A stretch of DNA of 64,000 bases from assembly GCF_040712315.1 (NCBI RefSeq), contig NC_134015.1, forward strand, positions 52,429,464-52,493,463. Reading direction: 5' to 3'. Below the pieces are notes generated by a model. The model was given only the letters and a program-made list of their open reading frames with translations, made no database searches and was not told where the DNA came from. Made by a program: the position numbers and the translations under genes. The stretch's first letter is position 1; each line of letters opens with the position of its first letter. Source of the stretch: Castanea sativa. Lineage: Eukaryota > Streptophyta > Magnoliopsida > Fagales > Fagaceae. Shown piece by piece: positions 47,205 to 59,200 of this stretch.

Positions 47205-48176
47205 CTATTATCAAAACTTCATGGTGCTATTCTCAAAAGGGAAATGCCTTGTTTTGAATGAGTCTGGAAAGAAACTCATAAGCAGAGTCTGCATTCTGGA
47301 TAATTGCTATGGATTGGTACCTGATGCTAACATTGTGTGCAATAGTATTCATTTGCCAAATGAAGACCTATGGCACCAAAGGATGGGACATGCTAGCTAC
47401 AAACATCTATCAATTGTATCTAAGCATGAATCAGTGTTGGGAATACCAAAGCTCAACAGGGTTAGCAATGTTATGTGCGGACCATGTGAGTTTAGGAAAT
47501 AAACAAATGCAAAGCATCCAGACACTCAGACATCAACTACATCCAGATCTTTAGAGCTACTATATCTGGATCTCATGGGTCCAATTAGAGCCGAATCTCT
47601 TAGAGGAAAGAGATACATCATGGTTGTAGCAAATGATTTCACCAGATTCACCTATGTTATTCTTCTCAAATCCAAGTTAGATGCTCCTGAGCACATTGAA
47701 GCTTTGTGTACAAGATTGCAAAATGAGAAGAACATGAAGATTAATCAAATTCGCAGTGATCATGGTAAAGAATTAGAGAACTCATACATGGAACTTTTTG
47801 CACTAGATCTAGTATATCTTAAGAATTCTCTACTCCTAGTACTCCTCAGCAAAATGGTGTAGTAGAATGAAATAACAGAGTCACTCAGGAGATGGCAAGA
47901 GCTATGTTACACAATAAAGATATGGCCAAAAATTTATGGGGAGAAGCAGTCAACAATGCATGTCATACAGTTAACAGGATATATTTCAGACCCAGTACAA
48001 AGAAGACTCCCTTTGAATCGTGGAATGGAAGAAAGTCAAATGTAAAGTATTTCAGAATCTTTGGAAGTACTTGTTTCATCCTTAAGGATGGAGAAAATGT
48101 AGGAAAGCTTGACTCCCGAAGTGATGAAGGAATAATTCTGGGATACTCCTCCAATAGGAAAGCTTATCAAGTGTAC
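47205..48176 (+). pseudogene. Integrase half of Copia pol of X, inverted relative to its RT half
   Basis: Plus-strand reading gives the GAG-pre-integrase and integrase of a Copia polyprotein. It reads FMVLFSKGKCLVLNESGKKL, zinc-binding DLWHQRMGHASYKHL and MCGPCEFRK, then core motifs LDLMGPIRAESLRGKRYIMV, IRSDHGKELENS and TPQQNGVVE. NNRVTQEMARAML and FRIFGSTCFILKDGENVGK follow. It ends in GYSSNRKAYQVY at 48176. Stops replace the residues after MCGPCEFRK and after VVE. The last codons (GTG TAC) continue in frame into the minus-strand sequence at 31840, so the two are halves of one polyprotein separated by element E and an inversion. Confidence 0.9.
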
Positions 48177-49104
48177 TAATAGGCTAAAAATGTATTAACC
48201 CCTTATGATAAATTAACCAATTAATTAACCAAGTGAATTAATTAGGTTTAATTACATGCAACAAGCATGACAATACAAACAAATCACCAAATAACTAAAT
48301 GCAGCGGAAATTAAATTTAACACGGTGATTTGTTTATGAATGGAAAAAACCTACACGGCAAAAACCCCAGTACCTTATACCAACTTACAGTTGAACCCTT
48401 ACCCCACTCCCTAGAATCCACTATTATCAATCATAAATGGTTACAAGTATAAGGAATTCTACCAAACCTATAGCCTATCCCGAAATACCAACATACAGTT
48501 GAACCCTGACCTCAATACCCAATTGGACTTATATTGTAGCGACAATCTTTCCGTTTAATGCTCAAATCCCAGTACGTGATTAACCAATGATGCACGGATC
48601 CCAGTACGTGACTAACTCCAGCAACTTAAAGAAGATGTTGGCTGCAAAGTTCTTTAGTTCATTAACAATGAAGATCAGGAAGCTTCTTGGTCATAAAACC
48701 CTTAACGTAAAGACGCAGTAGCTTCTTCAGAGAGAATAATGAACTAGGTCACTGTCTGCTTATATTCTCTTAGCATCCACTTGTGACGGCCTTTAAAATA
48801 AGCTTTATATATGTCTAGAGTTGTGAGAAAAGAAATCCTATACACATATACAAGTAGAGGCCGAATATCAGATCTGAAAATTCTGATTTTGTAAGTCTCG
48901 ACACAAACTCGACACCAGCTATTTCTGTCGAGCTTTAATGAACATCTATTCTTCACTTGTTTCTTGGCCAGATCTTCATGATTTTAACACTTGACTTAAA
49001 CAACATGTTTTTTGAAATCTTAAACCCATCATAGATCTACCAAATTACAAGTAAAGTGCATTTTGTCAAAAGATTAACCAATTACATAACATATGTTCCT
49101 AACA
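48177..49104 (-). mobile_element. Chimeric LTR (minus orientation): E-type end plus X-type start
   Basis: Minus-strand LTR from TGTTAGGAACATATG (49104) to AGCCTATTA (48177). The part next to TGTAC (48177 to about 48370) resembles the end of the E LTR. The part from about 48420 to 49104 resembles the X LTR at 25368-26319. The left flank TGTAC and right flank CATAG differ, so this is not a simple solo insertion. It fits the product of recombination between inverted LTRs. A short stray LTR piece (about 48370-48412) sits at the join. Confidence 0.7.
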
Positions 49105-50274
49105 CATAGAGCAAGTATGTTACCCTTAAAGTTAGTCCAGGGTTAGCCCAAAGTTTTCTAGTATATAAATTTAACACTGGATTCATTTTAATTAAATACA
49201 TATACGAAAGATAGCCATAAATTAAGGGTTTTCGCAATGGACATAAGCTTCAGGCTGAACCATATTAAATCCTTAATTACTTTGCTTCCAAGTTTTCTTT
49301 TTAAATATTTTTTGTTTATTTATTTTTCAATCACTCAACAACAATTCCAATAGTACATCATATCTGATTTCTATCCTTAAAGAAGCACTCTCCCTTTTTT
49401 GCTTTGTGAAAGAAAATCTCAACGTGAAACACTAAAGGAGGATTCATTATTACCATATACAATTTGGAAAATTTGTGAAAGGAAATCTCAACGTGAAACG
49501 CTAAAGGAGGGTTCATTATAATCATATAAGATTTGGAAAATTTTAATTTAGAATTCTATGGTGAAGAATCTTTATAAGTTCTTATATATCATAACATAAC
49601 GTGAAAGACACTATTTAGCAATCATAAAAAAAAAAATAAAAAAAGAGGAAACAAAGAAGGACACTCTTTAACATTTTATTGGTATATATATGTTAATATG
49701 AACTGATTCAAGTCTTATGAGCAGTAAAATCTTGGAGTACAAACTTCTACTTCGTGCTAGAAAGATAGGGTACAGTATTCGAAAGTGATGGTTTGGATTT
49801 TCCATTAAATTAGATTTCCACATACTTTCATTACATTGTATTTAATTGAAATTGAATTTGTTTCATCGATGGGAGCGTTTGTCATTTCTCAAATTGGCAG
49901 CCTTTATGGGCATAACATTGGGCATATTATTAATGTTGATTTTCTTCATTTATTATAGTAATCTGATTTTATTTATAAGACATATTAATCTGAATTTAAT
50001 TACGTAGTACAAGAAGATATTTGGGGGAAAAAAAGCTATATAGAAGACATTCTTGAAACATCTTTAAGCATGGAATATTAATTATTCAAGTTTTAAGCAT
50101 AATTATCCACTTTTTCTTTTTCTTTTTCTTTTTCTTTGTCCTACTTTTTTTTGTTTTTGTTTTTGTCTTCCACAGCAGGCTTTTTTATTTTTATTTTTTA
50201 GTACAAAAACCGATGGACATTGTGATCTCCACAACCATCAGTTTAGTATTATAGAAGTTTGTTTGTCCTCCAAT
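49105..50274 (+). repeat. Duplicated block B (copy 3), upstream region of the ankyrin gene
   Basis: Starts at CATAGAGCAAGTATG, directly against the retrotransposon nest, and runs to the ankyrin start codon. Homologous to 21752-22740 and to the pieces of block B copy 1. It contains the tandem CTCAACGTGAAAC duplication (about 49408-49525). This is the proximal upstream region of the intact gene. No convincing TATA box was found near the start, though TATATAAAT occurs at about 49161. Confidence 0.78.
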
Positions 50275-53200
50275 ATGGCGCTATTGGAGAGTATTATAAA
50301 TCGTGACTATAATTTGGAGGAAGAAACAAATCGCACGTTGGTGGAAAATTTACACAATCAAATCATATTTGGTGAGTGGGAAATAGTTGTTGAGAGCTAC
50401 AGAAATAATTACAACTTGTTTCGCAATGAGAAGCTCAAGAAGTTAGGTGAAACGGCATTGCACTTAGCTGTCTCCCATGGCCCAGAAAATATTGTTGAAG
50501 ACCTTGTACAAATAATTTCTCAACAAGCCTCAATCCAAGTCAAAGAGGTTCTAAGAATATCAAATAATCAAGGGAATAACCCTTTGCATCTGGCAGCAGC
50601 AACGGGGAGTCTGAGAAAGTGTATCTGCATTGCTGAAGCACATCGATCATTGGGGAATGAACGTAACCAGATGGGTGAGAGCCCTTTATTCTTGGCCGCT
50701 CTTCATGGTAAAACAGACATATTCCTTTGTCTCTATCACATCTGTAGTGAACACCTAGATGATTCCTACTATAGGAGAAATGGTGGAGAGACTATTCTAC
50801 ACTGTGCCATCAAGAGGAAGTGTTGGGGTAAGCATTTTTGCCGAAAGTTTTCACTTCATCACCCTATTATCTTACTTATGAACTAATGTTTAATTTTTTT
50901 TATAAAAAGTTATGTTATTATAGAATGTTAGTTCGACTGGTAAAGTCTTTAATGGTTTAATTTTTACTTACACTAAAAATCGATTGGTGTGAAAAAAAAT
51001 AGAAAGAATGAAAGAAAAAAATATTTCATTTTAAGAAAAGTTATGTTATAATAGGAAAAAGATATGTTATCATAATGTTAAATAGGTGCGTATAAAGAAA
51101 GAAAGGAAAAAAAATTGAGGATTCAACGAGATAATTAGTGAAAGGAAGTTGTATATATATATATACAGTTATTATAAGTTTTATGGCAATTTTTTTACAA
51201 TTGGCATGACGACTTGTTTTCATTCCCTGCATATATTGCAATCCCGCTCTCCATAATTTGATAGTCCATCGTCTTAATTGTCAAAAATTAAGAAAAATCC
51301 TTTGTCGCGCTCTTAATAATTCACTTTATGCTTTACATCTGCGGTATGATGCATGGTTTAATTAATTTATTTATTTTTCAATTTTAAACTTTTGTTATTT
51401 TGTACAACAACAAAAGTTAATCTCAAATTTATGTAGTTAGCTATGGTACACCTATAGTGGGACCGATTATTTTTACTTAACTACAAAACAATTGGGAGAC
51501 GTTATATTTAACTTAATGAAGGCCCCTGTCTACTTGTAACAATATTGTAGAAAATTTTATTGCATTTACTAGTGAAATTGACTGCTAATAGAGAACTGCT
51601 AAAGCATAGTTTAATTTTTATACGTGGATTACAGATTTGGCATATCGGATACTTCTCCAGCACGAAACCCTTGTTACTTCTGTGGACGAGCATGGAATCT
51701 TGCCTCTCAATCTCATAGCAGATAAGCCTGCCGCCTTCAGAAGTGGTTGCCACCTTGGGTGGTGGAACGAGATCATGTATCATTGTTAGTATTTTTAAAT
51801 TGTCAAGTTACACAAATCACAAGCATTCGAATTTCGATTGATTTGAAATCCAAGTTGTACATACATTACATGCTATTTTTGTGCTTCTTAAAAAAATTAT
51901 ACGTCAACTTTTTTCCCAGCTTATTAAGTAGACAAATATTATTAATTTGCATATATATATATATATGCACATATATATATATATAAATTATATTAATATT
52001 TGTTTCTCATTAACAACTGACCACCTCAACATAAGTGAAAGTATATCTACTTATCTAGACCTATATCTATCACCAACATTACATCTAATTATCCTCTATT
52101 GTTGCTTGGAAGGTATACCTGTTGATGATGTGCTCAAGTCAATCGTTCCAGAGCAAATGATTAAAAGATGCAAGGGCAAACAAAGTCCCCGTTTTCCGGA
52201 GAACTACGAAACATGCGTCAACTTCTATCGATTGTTAGAAAAAATGGCTCGAGATGGTAGGTGAAGTGAATCCTTACTTTAAAATTAACTTATCCAAAAG
52301 GCATCACTAAGGATAGAACACAATATCGAGGCAATTAATTAAAGATCATTTTTAGACCGCCACATACTCTTGGTGCGATGGTCACTTTACAAGTATAAGT
52401 GTTTGTGAAGTGTGGAAGGCAAGTACCGAGGTTCAAGTCTCCAAAAAAAAGATTCACACACATATACACTTAAATTAGATTAGAGTAGAATTTTTATCTT
52501 GGATAAAAAAAAGGATCATTTTTAGACCCCACACCATGGAAACAATTTTTTTTAGGACCACTATACCATTTGGTAGATTCACGTTGCTTCTCCATTTGTT
52601 ATGCCACGTGAACTTTTTCGGATGGTGAAAATTACATATGAAACAAAGGCACTCTTCGATCATATGGGGAAGTAAAATGAAAATTTTAAACATACCTTTT
52701 GCAATTTAATTTTACACACAAACTTGAATATTACTGCTGGGGAAAATTCTATATAAATGTGAATAAATTTCAGCCAGTAGAGTGGAAGCATAATCACACA
52801 AGAACACAAGGATTTACGTAGAAAAACTTTTCTCTTTAAAATAAAAAATTATGGGACAAACATTAAATAATTTCACTATCTTAAATAGAGATTACAACAC
52901 TTAGAAATACAATTTAAGTAAAAAAAAAAAACTTTCTTTTTCATTTTACTTACTGCTCTCATCCACACAGTATATCTCTCATAATTTTCTCTTGCTCTCT
53001 GTGTTTTTTTCTCTTCTCTCTTGCTTGCTCTCCACTCTCCACAGTCTAAGGGTCCGTTTGGATAGAACTTATTGCTGAAAACTGAAAACTGAAAACTGAA
53101 AACATTGTAGCAAAATAATTTTAAAATGTGTGAATAGTACCACGAGACCTATTTTTAATGAAAAAGTTGTTAAAAAGTAAAATTTGTGGGTCTGTAAACA

Positions 53201-56200
53201 GTGCACGAATGCACTGTTTACAAAAGATTGGGTCAACAACTGCGGCTGGAGAAAAAAAAAAAAAAAAACTGAAAACGCAGACGCAGCTTCAGTGGAATCC
53301 AAACGCCACCTAACTCTCACTCTAATTGGGACTTCTCACTAACGCACTGGCCGAATGGCCTCCTTTTATTTCTTCATCAGCTTTTCTTTCAACGTGTCTC
53401 ACATACTTAACATCACATCTTAATAAATGTAAGCCAACTTCCCTTCACTTTCGTATATAAAAGATGACTTCAATTCTTCTCTTTCGGCAAGATTTAACTT
53501 TGTTGACTTATCAGTTTGACCTAATTGCCGTATATTTTTAACTAGATATGTTATTTTATTTTAAATATATAATAATAAATAATAGTGAGTTTTAAATTTT
53601 ATATTTTATTCAATTAATAAATGATGTGGCAGTTTCTCATTAAAATAAAATAAAATTTTAGTTAAAAAAGTAATAGAAATAAGCCAAACTCTTGGTAACT
53701 TGTCCAGCAAGCTCATTTAATGAGCTAAGCCAAAGTGTGAGCTGGACTTATGTAAACAGAAAGATTAACACCTCTACAGTACACAACATACACAAAATCA
53801 AATGAAAATAGTGCATAACTTTGTAACTCAATTGATATTTTTTTATGTTTTCAATGGAGATATTTAGAATTCAAATTCTCTCACTCTAACTATTGATGTA
53901 TAAAAAAAAGATTAAAGGAAACAAGTATCATTATTACCATTATTATTTTCCTTTTTCTTCCTTTATTTGCTCTATGCACTTATGTTCATCATTTAAGCTA
54001 CTTTACTTTTCTAGTGTTTACCAAAGGAAAAGCGCTTAACAAAGGCAGTAAAGCAGATGTAGAGGATGGATCGAGTGCTACCCCTGACAAATCAAAAGAT
54101 CCAAAACATCAAGGCGAGGAATGCAATATTTTAATACGAGTGTGTTGAAACAGCTAAAGAATTCTACATTGGTTAGGTTTGAGATTTATTATAGGTTTAT
54201 GTCCTCGATGGCAGTGACCTTATATGATGCAAGACCAAAGAAGTAATACCGAATTGTAGACCTTTTTGTATAAAGGAAAATGTTAACAAATGTTCTAAGA
54301 GCATTGATTTAGCAATTATTTTTAAAAATATTTTTATGAAAAAATGATAAAGCAATTAATTGTGTTGGCCTATTTTTTATATTTCCTATAAAAATAGTGT
54401 TAAAATATATTAATATAGTTCAGTAATAATTGCTTTGAGGGTACTTGTTAACATGACCCTTGTTTAAATTAGAAGAATACATATTTTAATGGTGGTTAAT
54501 AATAGTGTACCGTTTATATATATTCTGTTATGAATTAATTTATTCTTTATAGACAATAATATGAAATATTAACGTTGTTCTCACTTTGGCTAAAAACAAA
54601 TATTCTAATTTGAAGATGTCCATGTAAAGTTAAGAGAGAAAAATAAATCATGTAAATAAAACATATGTTGGTGAGCGTGGGATTCGCTGCTTAAACTCTA
54701 TACAGCCACCGGCCACTTTTTCTCCTCTACCATTTCATTGATTCATTCTTTGGAAGCTAGCGAGGCACGTGACTCGATAATGCAGGTCTTGTACTAACCA
54801 TGTTTTGTTTTTGATTAATTGTTTGTAATTTTTAGGATTGTCTAGAATATAACATAATTTATTTCCTCCTTTTACAAATCTTTAGGAGCATTTTGGTCAA
54901 AATTAAGTCCTTATATGTTGTAGAGTATTAATTAGAATCTATTTAAGAATATTTTCTGTTGATTTTTTCTTATTTTTTAAATTAATGGTTAACACAAATA
55001 TGGGGTTTCTAGGATCTCTTAGCTGCTCTACAATTTCTTTATTATAAAGTAGTTGTAGCCCATGGTATTATGAGTATTGACTAATAAAAATTTCACAGTA
55101 TAGAAAAATTTTCCCCCTTTGTAATTTCTAAATTTTTCTTTTTGAATTCAAGGAGCCCTGTCGTTGATTCAAGAGTTTATTCTTGAAAAAAATGTATTTT
55201 GTTTGAGCAACTATGTTAGTTAGTATCATACCTTTGTCATTTCACTTATTTGGAGGCTATGGAACGAGACAGTGGCAGTTTCAACGATGGAGATCACAAA
55301 GAAGAAGTCCTTAGAAAGGACATTCCTTCGTTATCAATGTGACACCTAGCAAGTACTACTAAGCATGCAACAAGCATTCACAGATATCCTCATATCCTTG
55401 CTAGCAAGGTGCTGTTGGTCTAAGGAATATTTGTGCCAATAGAAATTCTTGAAACAATGTGGATAACTTTTCTGAAATATAGCTTGATCAAAAGCAATGA
55501 TGTAAAACAGATAGCACAAAATTTCCTACTATAGATATTTTGAGATTTTTTTTTTCTAACCTTGATTTCTCTAATTACTCCTTAAAACTCCACTATAAAA
55601 GGAAGCCACTATTTACTCCTCAATCATCAACTCAACTATTCCAAATTCTATTTTTATTTTTTGATACAAGATAAAATTTCTAATCTAACCTCATTTAAGA
55701 GTATATGTGTATGAAGCTTCCTCTTAGAGACTTGAATCCCGGCTCTTGCCCCTCATACCCCCCAAGCACTTATACTTGTGGAGTGACCACCGCACCAAGA
55801 TAGAATTCTATCTTCATTACTACTTCATAAATTAGTCTCTTAGTTCATAAACCCCTTCATAAATATTCCCATACACTTGTCCATAAGCATTCTCCTCCAT
55901 TCTCTCTAAAAATTCCAGCACGATAAAGGGCCTTAAAAGCCATGGCCAAAATTAGGGGTAACTGTTGGGGTATTTCTGGAGTATAATAAATGCGTACTCC
56001 CACCTCTCACATAATTGTGAGTTCTACTAATTAAATTTATAGTGAGACTCACAATTCATGTAAGAGGGGGGAGTACGCATTTATGGTACTGCTGGAGTAT
56101 TCAATAATTTTTCTGAAATTAGTTAAACATTATCACCCCTCTTTCAAATTTATACATATTTACCCATCCATCTGCACAAAGCCCCATCATTTATTATATA

Positions 56201-59200
56201 TTCATCATTATGAGTATGACATGGTACAAAGAGATCTAGTTTGAATCAGCCCTCTTTCTCCACTCTAAAGCTCTATTTGTTTCCCCACTAATGTTTTTAA
56301 GAAAATGAGTTATTTTTCAAAAAAATGTTTTTATAAAACTATTTCATTTTCTTACGTTTGGTAGTAATCTCAAATGAGTTAAAAAAAAAAGCAATATTTT
56401 AACTTTCCTTATTTAGCTTACTGTAAGATAGAGTTGTTTTAAAAAAAAAAAAAAGGAAAACAATTTCTAAAAATAAGTCATACTTTTTATGTTGACAAAA
56501 AATAGTTTTCTTTTGACTCATTTTTTCTAATGCTACCAAATACTGGAAAATATTGAAAACTATCTTTACACAATATTTTCCATTGAAACAAACGGAGTGT
56601 AAGTATTCCTCTTTTACTTATAATCATTTAGACGAAATCATTAGTATTTTTTTATTACTTTTCCATTGAAGTTTTATAATCTTTTTTTTTTCCTATGGAG
56701 TTCTCTCCTAATTTTGACTTGATAATAGAGGAGGAAACACTAGATTTTTCCAATGTGAACACATTCCTTAGCTTGTTTAATAACTAATCGTTGGATGCTT
56801 ATCTTGTTTCATTGTTGCACTATTATTCAAGCACTTATTGTAGTGGGCCATCATTTGTTTTGACATCATTGCAGGAGCTACTTTTGAGACCTCATTATAA
56901 TTCTTGTTGGGTGTAATCTGGGCTAGAGCTAAAATGGGTCTATCACAATTCACCGATAGCATTGGGGTTATAATCTAAGCCCAACATCCAGTTTTGGGTT
57001 TGGCTTCCCAAAAATTATCATTTGTAACAAAATGAATCCTTAAGAGCATTAGCATCAAGTGTGCTAAGTGCCAAATATTTGGCATTTGACACACCAAACA
57101 CCAAAAAAATGCCTCCTAAGATGTTTCAAATGCCAAATAATGTTGGCATTTGCTAGAATACAATCCTATTAATGGAATTGTATGGACAATAATGCTATGT
57201 AATTATTTATTAAACTTGTATCTCTCTGTCTCTCTCCACCTTTCCCCCCCCCAGTTTGTTGCTTCTCAGTCTTCTCTCTCACTATCTTCCTCTCTCACTC
57301 TCTTCCTTATCCACCACTGATCTACCACCCTCCGCCGCTAATTTGCTACATCATGCCGCTGATTTCACCAACTTCCTCAGCCAAAAGCTACCAATTTGAC
57401 CCTCCTTCTCAGCCACACTGCCGATCACCCTCTTCCTCAGCCACATTGCCATCTCACCTGCTTCCTTTTTTTGTGGGTTTTCTTTCGTGGTTGTGGGTTG
57501 ATTTTGATGGGTTGTGGTAGCTGATTTTGGGGGGTTGTGGGCCGATTTTAGTGGTTGTGGTTACAGTGGCGGGTGGTGGTTGGATTGATTTTGGGTTTTG
57601 GTTACAAAAGTTGGTGGTAATTGGTTAATTTTGGGTTGTGGTGGGTTTGTGGTAGTGTTGGGCTGTGGGTGGTGGTGGGATTCCAATCTAGTGGGTGGGT
57701 TATGGGTGGTGGTGGGGTTCCAATCTAGTGGGTGGGTTGTGGGTAGTGGTGGTGGTGTTGGTTGTGAGTTTTGAATATATTTATTTATTTGTTTATTTTA
57801 TTTGTATGAGATTTTTTAGGTTATTTTAATGTGTTGTACATATTATTTTAATGTGTTGTATGAAAAAATAGAACATCTGATGTAGGTAAATTTTGAAAAT
57901 TCTTGATGTGTGAAAATATATAAAATAAATTCTTGATGTGTGAAAATATAATTTTTTTAGCATAGCTGATGCTGATGCTCTAATAGAGGTTTTCTATCCT
58001 TCCTTTGGGTTTTAGAATTCTTTTAATAGATCTAAGAATTTATTCTTGAAGCAGACGTATCATGTTTCATTTTGACAACCATTGCATCATTCCTTATATA
58101 CCTAATGCTAAAAGTTAGGCATGTCACATGTCGCAACCTTAATTATTTGCGCATTATAATGAACTGATTTTGTTTTGTAAAGGATCCGAAGCTAAAAGTG
58201 AAGGTCAAAAGCTTCATTTAATTCAGAGATATTCTCGCGCATGCTATTACATTGCCATATTTGTATATACAGCAATAATGGTCATCGTTGGAGTTGGTAC
58301 ATTACTCTCTTTTTGTTGTTATTATTATTATTATTATTTATTTATTTTGATAATGTACTCTTTCTTTCTTTCTTGAGTATTTCCACATTTGTAACTTGGG
58401 AAATGTTATTTATACACAACTTGTGCTCCATTTTTCTGTACACCATTTGTTCGCATTGTTGATTTTGAGTTAATGTTTTATTTTGATAACAGTGTTTGTT
58501 ACACACACAACCGTATATACAAGCAAAATTTGCATTTGAAATCATGATTTCAGTGCAAATTTAATGGACTTACAATTCGAATATGATATATATGATACAG
58601 AGAAGATGTGTGCATGAAGTGTACGAGTTAATATATTCATGTAGTTACATGTTACATGCATATTAATATATTTGCCTCTTCATAATATATATTCCCTTGT
58701 ATGATTATTAGGATCAGATGAATATTATTATAATTATTATAATTATTTCTTGATTAATAGGATCAGATGAATTAAAGAAGATAAAAGAGAAGCACGTTTT
58801 ATCTCTTAGAGTCCTAAAACGTACAATCCAAGCTTTACCCATACATTATTACTTAGAAAATGGGCAGAACCCGGAGCGGATACCATTCCTTAAGGAACCT
58901 ACTGTGGACGAAGTTATTGACATGGACAGCGGTTCATCCATTGAAGAGGATATTGAGACGAATGAGCTTAAGAAAAAAAAGGAGACATCCATATTGGCTG
59001 CGGCTAGAAATGGTATCACGGAAATGGTCGACGAAAAACTCAACAAGTTTCCAATGGCTATCCATGATGATACGGACGAAGGCAAAAACATAGCACTTTG
59101 GGTAGTGGAGAACAGACAACCCCAGATACATCAGCTATTGCTTAAGAGAGAGTTACTGACAGAGACAATGCTGCAAAAATTGGATAAAGAAGGGAACAAC

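Larger units (their letters stand above)
54114..58182 (+). other. Intron 4 of the ankyrin gene, transposon-rich
   Basis: About 4.07 kb between exon 4 (apparent donor CAAG|GCGAGG) and exon 5 (acceptor TTGTAAAG). Contents in order: AT-rich DNA, a minus-strand SINE (55652-55803), a near-perfect hairpin (55968-56107), a MITE (about 56270-56601, ends CTCTATTTGTTTCC and GAAACAAACGGAGTG) and a PIF/Harbinger-type MITE (57044-57980). Confidence 0.65.

Noticed and set aside
48177..49104. Reading this LTR as a simple solo LTR
   Set aside because: The flanks TGTAC and CATAG do not match, and the LTR looks chimeric, so a recombination product fits better.
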